This document shows, one piece after another, positions 45,761-54,857 of a DNA stretch of 64,000 nt (the stretch's first letter is position 1; each line of letters starts with the position of its first letter). Made by a program: the position numbers and the translations under genes. The notes beneath the pieces are model-generated. The model was not told the origin of the DNA and did no database searches. It was given only the letters and a program-made list of their open reading frames with translations. Source of the DNA: Lujinxingia sediminis (GTDB taxonomy: Bacteria > Myxococcota_A > Bradymonadia > Bradymonadales > Bradymonadaceae); assembly GCF_004005565.1 (NCBI RefSeq), contig NZ_SADD01000004.1, positions 62,001 through 126,000 on the forward strand, given 5' to 3'.

Positions 45761-46705
45761 CTATTTCGCGTCGCTCTCGTCTTCTTCTTGAAGCTCGGTC
45801 AGCAGGGCCTGTGCCGCAGCCTGGCGTGCCACATCCTGGGTCGCGGCACCGCTGGCCAGAAAACTCTCCAGCTGCGCGACGGCCCCGTCGGTATCCCCGC
45901 GCCGGTGGTGAGCGACAGCAAGGTTGAAGTTGGCTGAACCGTGCCCGGGCTCTTGCTTCATCGTCGCTTCAAAGCTCCGGGCGGCCTCATCGAAGCGCCC
46001 AAGCTCCATACGCGCCACGCCCAGTCCGTGAAGCAGACGCGTGGAGGTCTGGTTGTTCTGCACCCCATTCTCGTAGACCTGCACGGCGTGGTCGCTCAAC
46101 CCGAAGCGAAGATAAAGGTCGGCCAGAGCGTGGTAATGCTCTCCGCCCGGATCTTCTTTGCTCATGCGCAGACGCGGGTTGGTCTCGATGGCCCGGGTGT
46201 AGCTGGCCACGGCATCGCTGTGGTTGCCGAGGCTGTCCTGAGTCAGCCCCAACCGAAACCATGCTCGGGAGAAGCTCTCATCGTTAGCAACCGCCTTCTC
46301 AAACTGCGTGACGGCATCATCGAGCTTGCCTTGATCCACAAGCGCCGTGCCCAGACGGTAGGCGTACTGAGCGTTGGTCGGCTCGAGATCCAGCGCGCGG
46401 CGATAACCCCGGGCGGCTTCTTCGTAATTATCGAGACGCATCTGGTAGACCTGCCCCAGAAGATACGCGGCCTCGGCGAAGGTCGGATCGATGCGCAGCG
46501 CCTCTTCCATGTGTTGGACCGCCTCACTGGCCGAACCGGCCTGAAAAGCCTCCATTCCCACATTGAGTTCTCGAACCGCGGCGGTCCGGTCGGCGTTACA
46601 TCCCACCAGAACAAACGCCAAAAGAAGGGTCATCAGGAGCGCTTTCAGACGCGCCCTCCTCCTGGAATCAACGCACCTGGTCTTCACACGGCTGGGCAGG
46701 CTCAT
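45761..46705 (-). CDS. TPR lipoprotein
   Basis: 314 residues from ATG 46705, which has GGAGG about 9 nt upstream; the frame is open further up but lacks a signal. The first 35 residues are a lipoprotein signal with lipobox AFVLVGC. Seven or so TPR motifs follow (for example AVQHMEEALRIDPTFAEAAYLLGQVYQ, AARGYRRALDLEPTNAQYAYRLG, AVTQFEKAVANDESFSRAWFRLG), ending in a helical tail with QAAAQALLTEL. It is probably anchored in the outer membrane facing the periplasm, where it could bind partner proteins. It has its own promoter-like sequence and sits between the giant TPR gene and the broken TonB-like gene. Confidence 0.85.
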   Translation of the reverse strand: MSLPSRVKTRCVDSRRRARLKALLMTLLLAFVLVGCNADRTAAVRELNVGMEAFQAGSASEAVQHMEEALRIDPTFAEAAYLLGQVYQMRLDNYEEAARGYRRALDLEPTNAQYAYRLGTALVDQGKLDDAVTQFEKAVANDESFSRAWFRLGLTQDSLGNHSDAVASYTRAIETNPRLRMSKEDPGGEHYHALADLYLRFGLSDHAVQVYENGVQNNQTSTRLLHGLGVARMELGRFDEAARSFEATMKQEPGHGSANFNLAVAHHRRGDTDGAVAQLESFLASGAATQDVARQAAAQALLTELQEEDESDAK

Positions 46706-46775
46706 GAATCGCTTCCTCCGTTCAAAACGTGAGTTCAACGCTCCGGCGCCCCGGGGCACGGGATGCGGCAGACCC

Positions 46776-46805
46776 ATCGTACCTCTAGCGCCAAAGCGCT
46801 GACAA
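46776..46805 (-). promoter_or_regulatory. Candidate promoter of the TPR lipoprotein
   Basis: Minus strand TTGTCA (46800-46805), 18 nt, TACGAT (46776-46781), matching consensus at five and four of six positions. The leader would be about 65 nt. Confidence 0.5.
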
Positions 46806-46914
46806 CCGGGCAAGTGTTGCAATTCGATCGTGGTGCGGAATTTTACGCTCCTTCTCAAACACACCAGCAGAAGGCGATGTTCTTCCGACATTCGAGCGAC
46901 CCCAACACCACTTC

Positions 46915-47364
46915 TCATACCATAGACGGATGTCCATCTTTCGCTTCGCCGGGATCAGAACTGACGTCAAAGGAGGAGTTCACGTTGACGATGCCCTCGC
47001 CAGCAGGTTTGGGAAAGCCTCACCCACCGATGCTTTCCAACATACATGCCTCCGGGGCCGCGCAATATACCGAGCACGCTCTCTCACTGACCTGCGTGAC
47101 CTCGCCAGTCGGCACCATGATCCATCGCATGCTAACCCGGCCGATAAGCTCAGAGTCTCGCGCTGCCTCGAAAGCGTACCATGGGTCGATATCGTCCAGG
47201 TCCTGGTCAATGATGCTCTCAGGTGAGCGGTGGATGCACCATCGGGCGTTTGAATATGCGCGCTTCAGATGAAGGGTTCGCGCTGGTGGCCCCCCGACCA
47301 TCGCCCACGCCAGCAGCAAGCCTGCGACTAAAACAACGTATGCCGAGCCCCGTGCATCGAACAC
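46915..47364 (-). pseudogene. AgmX/PglI-type TonB-like protein interrupted by an in-frame TGA
   Basis: A membrane helix (YVVLVAGLLLAWAMVGG) is followed by a domain alignable with the C-terminus of the neighbouring FHA protein: LIGRVSMRWIMVPTGEV here against LAGRITIRWVISPTGSV there. It then reads CMLESIGG and hits TGA at 47020-47022. Continuing in the same frame gives GFPKPAGEGIVNVNSSF, matching VFPEPKGGGIVNVNYPF of the intact copy, and the TGA stands where the intact copy has Trp (TGG). The family's conserved Cys before the domain is also missing. The frame stays open upstream to 47451, but that part overlaps a terminator; GTG 47364 is the likely original start. Best read as a decaying duplicate; a short truncated product or a read-through is less likely. 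Confidence 0.75.
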
Positions 47365-47405
47365 ATCCCTGAAAAGCGGGCCAAAATGTATAGGGATACA
47401 TACGA

Positions 47406-47433
47406 CAAAAGGCCCCCTGGCGGGAGCCTTTTG
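47406..47433 (-). terminator. Terminator of the FHA/TonB-like gene
   Basis: Minus strand CAAAAGGC...GCCTTTTG stem extended by CCC/GGG pairs (47406-47433), located 29 bases after the stop of the FHA gene and ending in TTTTGT. It closes the leftward run that begins at 56860. Confidence 0.75.
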
Positions 47434-47461
47434 CGAATCGCGTCGCTTCACATGCGAAGCG

Positions 47462-49459
47462 TCAGGAGCTGAAGTTGAAGGGGTAGTTCACGTTGACGAT
47501 GCCTCCGCCTTTGGGCTCGGGGAAGACCCAGCGGCGAATGCGCTGCGTCATGCATTGCTCCACGGCGGAGTTGTTCATCGAGGTCTCCGTCACCGAGGCG
47601 ATCGTGACCGAACCGGTCGGAGAAATCACCCAGCGGATGGTGATACGCCCGGCGAGGTTCGGGTTGCGCTGAAGTTCTTGCTCGTAGCAGTGCTGCATCT
47701 CGCGGCGATGCTGACGAACGACACGCTGGATAATCTCACGGTCAAGCGAGCCCTGAACCGCCGGACGGCCCGGAATGATCTTGGGCTGACGAACCTCGCG
47801 GTCGCCCAGGTTCGCGCCGCCCTTCCCGTAGTTGCCGCCGCCTTTGCCACCGCCACCACGACCGGCAGTGCCGACCTGCGCCATGCCAATGCCGCGCTCC
47901 GAGACACCGCCGCCGCCACGACCGGCACCGGCCAGTCCCAGACCACCAACACCGGCGGCCGCGCCAGCCTGGCTGCCCGTCATGTTGCCCAGGGCGTGCA
48001 TCGCGTCGCTCCCCACCGAGGTATCACCCGAGCCCCACATGCTGCTGAGCGACGCATCGTTGAAGGCCGCCAGCGCACCGGTGTTCATCGCGATCTCGGT
48101 ATCACGCGCCTTGCGAAGCTCGATCTCTTCGTTGGTCGAAGGCCCCTGAACCGCCAGATGATTATCGGCCTCTTCGGCCATCTGATCGCCGGCTTCGCCT
48201 TCGTCCCCCTTCTGGGCGGCGGCCTCCTCCTGTTGATTGCCGCCTTCAAGCCAGTCGGGAACTTCTTCTTCAATCTCTTCCTGCTCCGGCGGCGCGAGCA
48301 GCTCGACGAAGCGATCCTGGGCTTTGAACTCGTGAAGTTCAAACGCCCCGTGCCCTTCCGGCCACGAGAAGACCATCACCAGGAAGAGGATATGCAGCAT
48401 CGCGCTGGCCGCATGGTAGGGAATGGGCTGGCGATCGATCGCCATCATTCCACCGCCCAGCGCCGGCATGGTCGTAAAGTGAATCAAAAAGGTGTTGGTA
48501 CCGAACTCCACCCGCACGCTGGTCCGCGGCCCCATCGCGATACTGTAGCCCCCGGCGACCTCGGAGCTCCCGGTGGCAAGCCCGCGGCTGATCGCTTCGG
48601 CCAACGTAAACTGCTGACCTTCGTGCTGAATCAGCCCTTCCATCTGCGCCGAAACATTGACCCGGTAACCTCCGCCCTCGCTGTAGCTGACCAGCGGGAA
48701 TTTCGGCTGGTTCACGAGCGGGTCCTCGACCACAAAGTCGTTGGTCTCGTCCGGCCCGATGATCACCGAACGCGGGGTCTCGTAGGCGTTGACCGCAAGG
48801 ACGTGATCGGTCCACAGAAACGCCACCTCCAGGGTCTGACCACCAACCGGATCGAAGAAGCGCTCGGTGTAGAGCTCCGTATCACTGGGGCCTTTCACAC
48901 CGGCGGGATCCGGGGTCGCCACCCACTCGCCCTGCGGGTCGTAGAAGCCGTGCGCCACCTGCCAGGCACCCTGCTCGTCGTGGTAGCCATAACCGTAGTG
49001 GTAGGTGCCCTGGTCGTCGTAATAGCCCGGGATGTAGTTGCCGGCGTCGTCGTAGTAGCCCTCCATACTGAAGGGCTGAACCACCGAGCCATCCTCCAGA
49101 CGAATGTAGCCTTCGGGGAGCTCACCGGTGGCTGCAAACGCGGCGGCCGGCGTGGCCGCAACCTCCACCACCTCGGAGAGACGCACCACAGTGTCACCGA
49201 ACTGCAGCTCATCGCCAGCCCCCACCGCCGCCTTGGTGATCTTCTCGCCATTGACGTAGGTGCCCGAGGCGCTGCCCAGGTCAATCGCCATAAAGGTGCC
49301 GTCGGGCTGACGCTCGAGCACCGCGTGAATGCGCGAGACGCGATCATCATCCAGCCGGATATGCGAGCTGGAGAGCTTCCCGACCTTGACGTTGTCCTGC
49401 TCCAGCTTGACCGTTGAGACGACCTGACCGGCTTGAATAATTTCGGCTTGAAGCATCAT
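47462..49459 (-). CDS. FHA-domain protein with AgmX/PglI TonB-like C-terminus (GltG-like)
   Basis: 665 residues. An FHA domain occupies about 18-95 with VGKLSSSHIRLDDDRVSRIHAVLE and IDLGSASGTYVNG, the phosphothreonine-binding signature. At about 125-185 there are four or five G-(Y/F)-(Y/H)-D-x-x-G-x-(Y/W) repeats (GYYDDAGNYIPGYYDDQG). A membrane helix lies near 350-370 (AASAMLHILFLVMVFSW). An acidic stretch, then a Gly-rich strip (about 515-562) with GLGLAGAGRGGGG, leads to a 90-residue C-terminal domain (YEQELQRNPNLAGRITIRW...VFPEPKGGGIVNVNYPF). Thus the FHA is cytoplasmic and the TonB-like end periplasmic, the plan of myxobacterial GltG/AgmX-type gliding proteins. It could couple cytoplasmic kinase signalling to the envelope. 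GGAG precedes the ATG. Confidence 0.88.
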   Translation of the reverse strand: MMLQAEIIQAGQVVSTVKLEQDNVKVGKLSSSHIRLDDDRVSRIHAVLERQPDGTFMAIDLGSASGTYVNGEKITKAAVGAGDELQFGDTVVRLSEVVEVAATPAAAFAATGELPEGYIRLEDGSVVQPFSMEGYYDDAGNYIPGYYDDQGTYHYGYGYHDEQGAWQVAHGFYDPQGEWVATPDPAGVKGPSDTELYTERFFDPVGGQTLEVAFLWTDHVLAVNAYETPRSVIIGPDETNDFVVEDPLVNQPKFPLVSYSEGGGYRVNVSAQMEGLIQHEGQQFTLAEAISRGLATGSSEVAGGYSIAMGPRTSVRVEFGTNTFLIHFTTMPALGGGMMAIDRQPIPYHAASAMLHILFLVMVFSWPEGHGAFELHEFKAQDRFVELLAPPEQEEIEEEVPDWLEGGNQQEEAAAQKGDEGEAGDQMAEEADNHLAVQGPSTNEEIELRKARDTEIAMNTGALAAFNDASLSSMWGSGDTSVGSDAMHALGNMTGSQAGAAAGVGGLGLAGAGRGGGGVSERGIGMAQVGTAGRGGGGKGGGNYGKGGANLGDREVRQPKIIPGRPAVQGSLDREIIQRVVRQHRREMQHCYEQELQRNPNLAGRITIRWVISPTGSVTIASVTETSMNNSAVEQCMTQRIRRWVFPEPKGGGIVNVNYPFNFSS

Positions 49460-49522
49460 GCAATCTCCACTCGTGGCGTGTGCGATTCACACGCACCCGG
49501 GCTGCGCTGCCAACCCTGCAAA

Positions 49523-49813
49523 CTAGAGCGTCTCAACGCTCTTGAGCATCTCAGGGATAAAGTCCTGGCGGATGTTGATCAGGCTGCTGGTCTTGCCTCG
49601 CTGATCGCCCGTGATGTTCTCGCCATCAGGGCGGATCAGGTTACCAGTGAGGTCCTCGCCATCGAAGTCGTAGGTGGTCTCCTCCTGGTAGACCACGCCC
49701 TCGTCGCCGGCCTGGCCGCTGGCCGCACCCGCCTCTGGCAAGGACTGAGCGAAGGAAGTCGCCGGGAGGATCATCCCCAGCGCCACCAAACCTGTTAAGA
49801 ACGCGCGTTTCAT
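49523..49813 (-). CDS. Small exported protein of gliding-cluster type
   Basis: 96 residues from ATG 49813, supported by GAGGAG. A signal peptide (LTGLVALGMILPATSFA) would be cleaved near residue 20. The mature part is acidic with TYDFDGEDLTGNLIRPDGEN and a conserved-looking end SSLINIRQDFIPEMLKS. Comparable small exported proteins sit next to AgmX/GltG genes in myxobacterial gliding loci (CglF-like, from memory, not verified). It lies between the FHA gene and a TPR lipoprotein, all leftward, with gaps of 63 and 130 bases. Confidence 0.75.
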   Translation of the reverse strand: MKRAFLTGLVALGMILPATSFAQSLPEAGAASGQAGDEGVVYQEETTYDFDGEDLTGNLIRPDGENITGDQRGKTSSLINIRQDFIPEMLKSVETL

Positions 49814-49943
49814 CGCTTCGTCTCCTCGATCCGGGCGCACGCTGCGCTCAGATCACCTGATTGTCTGCCTCAATGTGCTTTAAAAAGCCTAACACACCGA
49901 TGAAAACCCTGCCAAACCCCGGCCGGGTAAAGGGACGTAAAGA

Positions 49944-51350
49944 TCAAGGATTCTCTTCGAGCGGAGCGCTCGCGTCGGGATCCCCATCCTCGGCCGGCGG
50001 CGCATCCTGCGCCTGCTCCTCGGAGGCCGAAGCCTCTGCGGCAGCGGCGGCTTCGGCCTGAGCAACCTCTGCAGCGATCATGTCACGCTGCTCCACCAGC
50101 ATCGGGATCTGCTCGCGGGTCATGTCAATGATCTGCTGAACCTGCTCAATACGCTTGCTGACGTCGTCGCGCTCCTCGACGTGCTCTCCGCCCTCGTAAT
50201 GCAGGAAGTTGTTGTAGTGCTCGATGGACTTCTCGTAATGGCCGATCGCGTTCTCCAGGTTCGCGATCGTCCAGTCCATCTGCCCGACCATGTCATCGGG
50301 ATCGGGAGCCTCGGTGTCGCCGCCGAGCTGCGCGTTTTGCGCGAGGTGCTCATGCTCCAATACGCCGAGGTTAAATTGCACCAGGGCGTTCTCCGGCTCC
50401 AACTCCAGCACCCGCTCATAGGCCTGGCGGGCACCGTCCAGATCACCGAGACCGCGACGAGCCACGCCGATGGCGACGATGGCCTCTTTATTCTGCGGCT
50501 CAATCTCCAGGACGCTCTCAAACAGCTCGATGGCGCGCTCGTAGTCGCGCACATTGAGGATGATCGCCCCCAGGTTCATCTTCGCCGGCACATGTTTCGG
50601 ATCGACCTCCAGAGTCTTCTGGAAGTAGGCGATGGCCGAGGTCACATCGTTTCGCACAAGCTCAATGTGGCCCAGGATGTTGTAGAGGTCCGGGTCGTTC
50701 TCATCGATCTGAATGGCGTTGAACATCACAAGACGCGCCACCTGGTGGTTGCCACGATCGAAGTAGATGCGCGCCAGGTTGCCGTAGGCGCGGGTATTTT
50801 GAGAGTCGCCGGCCAGCGAGCGACGCGCATGGTTGACGGCCTCGGCATACTCACCACGCTCCCGCAACATCACCGCGATGTTGTTATGCGCCGCCGGGTT
50901 GTAGGGCTGCACTTCGATGGAGCGCTGAAAGTAATCCCAGGCCTCATCGCGCTCGCCACGCTCCATCTCCAGCATACCGATGTTGACGTAGGCCTCGCCG
51001 AGCTTCGGCGCAAACTCCGCGGCCTTCTCATAGGCCTCACGCGCGCCCTCGAGATCGCCTTCCATCTCCAGAATCACGCCGAGGTTGAACCAGGCTTTTC
51101 CGAAGCGGCGGTCTTCTTTGAGCGCTTTCTCCAGAAGATCTTTGACCTCGGCGTTGCGGCCTTCGCCGCCGGCCTCCCAGACTTCAACGGCTTTTTCAAA
51201 CTCGGCGATCGCGTTGACGTTGTTCGTGCCACCGGACTCGGTGGCCTGACTCATGTCGTCGGCGCGCTTCGACGCGCCACCGCAAGCAGTCGACCAGGAC
51301 AGCGCCAGCGCGGCGATGAGGATGAGGAACTTATTTTGAGAAACTCGCAT
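49944..51350 (-). CDS. TPR lipoprotein (GltE-like)
   Basis: 468 residues from ATG 51350. A signal peptide ends in the lipobox WSTACGG near residue 23. About eight TPR motifs lie between 55 and 330 (for example AKAWFNLGVILEMEGDLEGAREAYEKAAEFAPK and AIELFESVLEIEPQNKEAIVAIGV). A helical segment follows (about 350-420), then an Ala/Glu-rich disordered tail (about 430-468). Within the same cluster as the FHA/TonB-like and large TPR genes, it is a candidate outer-membrane or periplasmic scaffold subunit. The ribosome site is only fair (AGGA at a long distance). Confidence 0.85.
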   Translation of the reverse strand: MRVSQNKFLILIAALALSWSTACGGASKRADDMSQATESGGTNNVNAIAEFEKAVEVWEAGGEGRNAEVKDLLEKALKEDRRFGKAWFNLGVILEMEGDLEGAREAYEKAAEFAPKLGEAYVNIGMLEMERGERDEAWDYFQRSIEVQPYNPAAHNNIAVMLRERGEYAEAVNHARRSLAGDSQNTRAYGNLARIYFDRGNHQVARLVMFNAIQIDENDPDLYNILGHIELVRNDVTSAIAYFQKTLEVDPKHVPAKMNLGAIILNVRDYERAIELFESVLEIEPQNKEAIVAIGVARRGLGDLDGARQAYERVLELEPENALVQFNLGVLEHEHLAQNAQLGGDTEAPDPDDMVGQMDWTIANLENAIGHYEKSIEHYNNFLHYEGGEHVEERDDVSKRIEQVQQIIDMTREQIPMLVEQRDMIAAEVAQAEAAAAAEASASEEQAQDAPPAEDGDPDASAPLEENP

Positions 51351-51460
51351 AGGTCTCTTTTCCTTGGAACCTGTCACAGGGGCGGCCGATGGTAGCGACC
51401 ACCCCCGTCAGAAACGCTCCGGGGGTACAGGGGCCAGCGTCGGCCCCGCTCCATCCGACT

Positions 51461-54400
51461 TCAGGAAGCCGGCTCGCTCTCCACCTCTTCAGGGGCCTCA
51501 TTGATCGCCTGCTCATCGCTTCCCAGGCCACCCAGGATATCTTCATCCTCCACATCATTGATGAAGCCCGAGCGCATAAAGCCGTCGCGGAAGAAGACCG
51601 GAGAAGCGCGCATCTCCGAGGGCTTACGGAACTCGCGGGGACGCAGGTCAGCGAGTGCAACTTCGGCCTGGCGGCTGTACTGGTTGAACCAGTTGGCCCG
51701 CCGCGCCGTTGCCAGCGCTTCGCGGTACATCTCCACGGCGTTGTCCTCAATCAATGAGGCTCGGTCCTCGAGAATACCCCGGTAGATCTCCTGCTGCTCA
51801 TAGGTCAGGCGGCTGGGCACCGGGCTGTTGCGGAAGGTCTCAGCGAAGTTCTGAAAACCACTGCCAATACGGTAGAGCGCGGCGATGGCCCAGTCGGGGC
51901 GACCGAACACGATGACTTCTTCGTAGACTTTACGAGCCTCCTCGATCGCTTCCATCTTGGCTTTGGTTTTCTTGGTGAGCTCCTCCGCGTTGGAGGAATC
52001 GATGCTCAGGGCGGCCGCCCGCTCGAAGATATCCTCGCCCATCATGAACTTGGCCTGGGCAGCGGCGTCGCGGCCGGTGGTCATCTCGGCGCGCTCCTCC
52101 TCGCTCATGCGCTCGTAGAGGCGCAGGGTGCGCTCAAACTCCTGGAGCGCGTCGCGACGGCCGTTGCGGCCACCGTTGTTCCAATGATGCAGCCCCACCT
52201 TCACGCGCGCTTCCAGCATGCGATCGTTGGTGCCGTTTTCGGCGTGGCGACGCAGGTACTGCTGGTACTGCTCAAAGGCTTCGTTCTTCTTGCCCTGCTC
52301 TTCGTAAATCTGAGCGATCTGGAAAAAGACCTCCGCGGTCTCTTGCTTGTTCTCGCTGGCAAAGAGCTCCATGTAGCGCTCGTAGTTGGCGATCGCCTCA
52401 TCGTACTGCCCCAGCCCCTGCCGGAAGGTCGAGGCGTTGGAGAGCGCGTCTTCGGCCTTCTCATGCTCGGGGAAGTTGCGCACGAAGGCTTCGTAGAAGC
52501 GCGAGGCTTCGCTGTAGACGGCCAGCGCGTGGTAGTTGCCGCCGATATTAAAGAGCGTTTCAGGGGCGAGCTCCGAGCTGGGTCGTACGCGCAGGAGGTG
52601 CAGACGCACCTGGATGGCCGGACCGATCTCACGCAGGCGCTCGAAGTCGAGCGCGGCGTTGTAGAGCGCCTTATCGACGTACTCCGACTCGGGGAAGTCG
52701 CTGGCGTAGGCGACGAAACACTCCGCAGCCTGACGCCACTCTTCCTCATCGTCGTGCACCGTGCAGACCTTGAAGCGAATCGCCATGTGCAGGTTGGTGA
52801 CGTCTTCCTGGAATTCGGCATCATCGATCGGGTCGACCTCAATGTAGCGCTCGACGGCCGCGTTGAGGTTGTCGAAGTCCTGCAGAAGGTTGAGCGAGTC
52901 GAGGTGCAGGTTGGCCGAGATCACCGCCAGGCGATGTTCGCTGTGGGAGAAAGCGATGTCTTCAAAGATTGTGGCGGCCTGCTCCAGGTGATCAAAATCG
53001 TAGTAGGTGCGTGCCATGGTGTATTTGACGTCGACCATGCGATCGCCGTCGGGCACGTACTCCACGTAGTTCTCACAGGCGGTCATCAACTTCTGATAGA
53101 CCTCCGGCAGCTCTTTGGGCTCGGGGATAGCCGGGGTCTCTTCCTCGCCCCCTTCCTCATCAAAGGTGGCCTCAATGACCGCGCGCTCCTCGGAGGTATC
53201 CACGATGTAGAAGTAGGCCAGCACCGTGGCCAGCACTGCTTCTTTGGTGTACTCGCCATCCGGCTCAAGCTCCAGGACCCGCTCGTAGGCTGCGGCGGCC
53301 TCTTCCCAGTTCTCCAGCTGGTAGAGAAGCTCCCCGTAGAAGAAGGTCATCATGTATTCGTGTTCGGTGTCCTGGAAGGTCTCCAGGTAGAACTTATAGA
53401 GGTAGTACGCCATCGCGTAGAGGTCGGCGTTTTTGGTGCGCTGGGCCTCACGATGGTAGGTCGTCGACCAGTTGCGCGCGGCCTCTTCAACTTTGGTGCG
53501 AATCCTCGGGTAGTTCTGCTCTTCGGTGTCTTCGAACTGCCCGCCATCGGCCAGCTGCACCAGGCGCATCATGCGCACCAGCTCCTGAATGCTCTCCTCG
53601 GAGTAGGCGTTGTTGGTGGTCTGGTTGCGGACGATCTCATACTGATAGTCGACCGTCTTGACGCTCTCCTGGTTGAGGCTGATGAGCTCCCGGTACATCC
53701 GCGTGGAGTCGCTCAGCTGAACCTGGTCGCCGTAGAAGACGGCCAGGCGCTCAGTCATCTTCAGCCAGTCTTCGCGCTCGGGGGCGATGTCCTGGAAGAA
53801 CTCCACGGCCTGGTCGGGCGAACCGATCTGGGCGTAGGCACGCACGATGTCCTGGCGAACCTGACGCATCAGCGCGACCATCGTGCCGTCATCGGGACGC
53901 TCGCGCGCCGCGTCGATCACCGTGAGGAAAACCTCAATGGTGCGCTCGTAGTTCTCAAGGTTGTAGTAGGTCCACGCCAGCTTGTAGAGGCCGTAAGGGT
54001 AGACGTTGGATTCGGGGTACTCGGCGACCTTCTGGTAGGCCTTGAGCGCCTCGAACATCTCCCCTTCGTCGAAGTAGAACTCCCCGAAGTAGAGGAGAAC
54101 CTGGGGCACGAACTCAGTCTGGGGGTAGTTGGCAATGAGTTCGCGGAAGATATCCAGCGCCTCGGTCTTGCGACCGACATCCATCAGGTTGGAGCCCAGA
54201 TAGAAGTAGACCTTGTCGAGCTCGCCGAAGTCGGGATAACCGCGAATGATATCAACGTAAAGCTGCACCGACTCTTCGCGCAGGCGCTTGGCTTCGGCCT
54301 GCATATCTTCCATCTGCGCGCGACAGCGGCGCGCGCCCTGCTCGTCGCCTGCGTCGTTGTAGCGGTAGCACTCATCCTGACGTTCCACCGCCGAGTCGTC

Positions 54401-54772
54401 GTAGTAGCGTGAACGCTCCCAGAAGATCTCCGAGAGGTTAAAGAGGTACTCGGCGCGCTGGGGATCGCTCTCAGGGGTGGAGCGGATCAGATCGCGCAGC
54501 TGGACGATGGCCTCGTCCTGACGCTGAAGACTGGCCAGGCTTCGCTGGGTGACGAACTGGGTGGCGCTAAAGCGTGGCCCCTGCTCCTCGTTCTCCAGGG
54601 TCGGTCGCTCAGTCTGCTGCGTCGTCTCCTGGACGGCGATCTCGTGCTCGACCTTCTCGTCTTCCTCAGGCTGAGCGGCAGCATCAAGCGGCCCCAGAGT
54701 CAGCGAGAGGGCGGCGGCTGCGAGAAGTACGCGCCAGCGCCGGGGTGAATGGTGATCGTAGAAACTCTTCAT
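51461..54772 (-). CDS. Large exported TPR protein (AgmU/GltD-like)
   Basis: 1,103 residues. A signal peptide (VLLAAAALSLTLGPLDAAAQ) would be cleaved near residue 34, so the protein acts in the periplasm. Almost the whole remainder is TPR-type helical hairpins (such as TEALDIFRELIANYPQTEFVPQVLLYFGEFYFDEGEMFEALKAYQKVAEYPE), with an acidic insert near 540-560. The C-terminal 50 residues are acidic and low complexity. In Myxococcus gliding clusters a similar large periplasmic TPR protein (AgmU/GltD) accompanies small TPR lipoproteins and an FHA/TonB-like protein. AAGGAG before the ATG is a strong ribosome site. Confidence 0.85.
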   Translation of the reverse strand: MKSFYDHHSPRRWRVLLAAAALSLTLGPLDAAAQPEEDEKVEHEIAVQETTQQTERPTLENEEQGPRFSATQFVTQRSLASLQRQDEAIVQLRDLIRSTPESDPQRAEYLFNLSEIFWERSRYYDDSAVERQDECYRYNDAGDEQGARRCRAQMEDMQAEAKRLREESVQLYVDIIRGYPDFGELDKVYFYLGSNLMDVGRKTEALDIFRELIANYPQTEFVPQVLLYFGEFYFDEGEMFEALKAYQKVAEYPESNVYPYGLYKLAWTYYNLENYERTIEVFLTVIDAARERPDDGTMVALMRQVRQDIVRAYAQIGSPDQAVEFFQDIAPEREDWLKMTERLAVFYGDQVQLSDSTRMYRELISLNQESVKTVDYQYEIVRNQTTNNAYSEESIQELVRMMRLVQLADGGQFEDTEEQNYPRIRTKVEEAARNWSTTYHREAQRTKNADLYAMAYYLYKFYLETFQDTEHEYMMTFFYGELLYQLENWEEAAAAYERVLELEPDGEYTKEAVLATVLAYFYIVDTSEERAVIEATFDEEGGEEETPAIPEPKELPEVYQKLMTACENYVEYVPDGDRMVDVKYTMARTYYDFDHLEQAATIFEDIAFSHSEHRLAVISANLHLDSLNLLQDFDNLNAAVERYIEVDPIDDAEFQEDVTNLHMAIRFKVCTVHDDEEEWRQAAECFVAYASDFPESEYVDKALYNAALDFERLREIGPAIQVRLHLLRVRPSSELAPETLFNIGGNYHALAVYSEASRFYEAFVRNFPEHEKAEDALSNASTFRQGLGQYDEAIANYERYMELFASENKQETAEVFFQIAQIYEEQGKKNEAFEQYQQYLRRHAENGTNDRMLEARVKVGLHHWNNGGRNGRRDALQEFERTLRLYERMSEEERAEMTTGRDAAAQAKFMMGEDIFERAAALSIDSSNAEELTKKTKAKMEAIEEARKVYEEVIVFGRPDWAIAALYRIGSGFQNFAETFRNSPVPSRLTYEQQEIYRGILEDRASLIEDNAVEMYREALATARRANWFNQYSRQAEVALADLRPREFRKPSEMRASPVFFRDGFMRSGFINDVEDEDILGGLGSDEQAINEAPEEVESEPAS

Positions 54773-54857
54773 GACCCGCTCCTTAGCGAGACGCGCTCAG
54801 GCGACCCTATCGCCACCGCCACCGTGGGCACAGTGTCCCCCCCGACCTGCCTCCCAC

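Noticed and set aside
47555-49417. Long plus-strand frame opposite the FHA protein
   Set aside because: It shows only low-complexity peptides, whereas the minus strand has a complete FHA and TonB-like domain plan.
52184-54412. 742-codon plus-strand frame opposite the large TPR gene
   Set aside because: Antisense to a clear signal-peptide plus TPR protein; no start signal or family motif.
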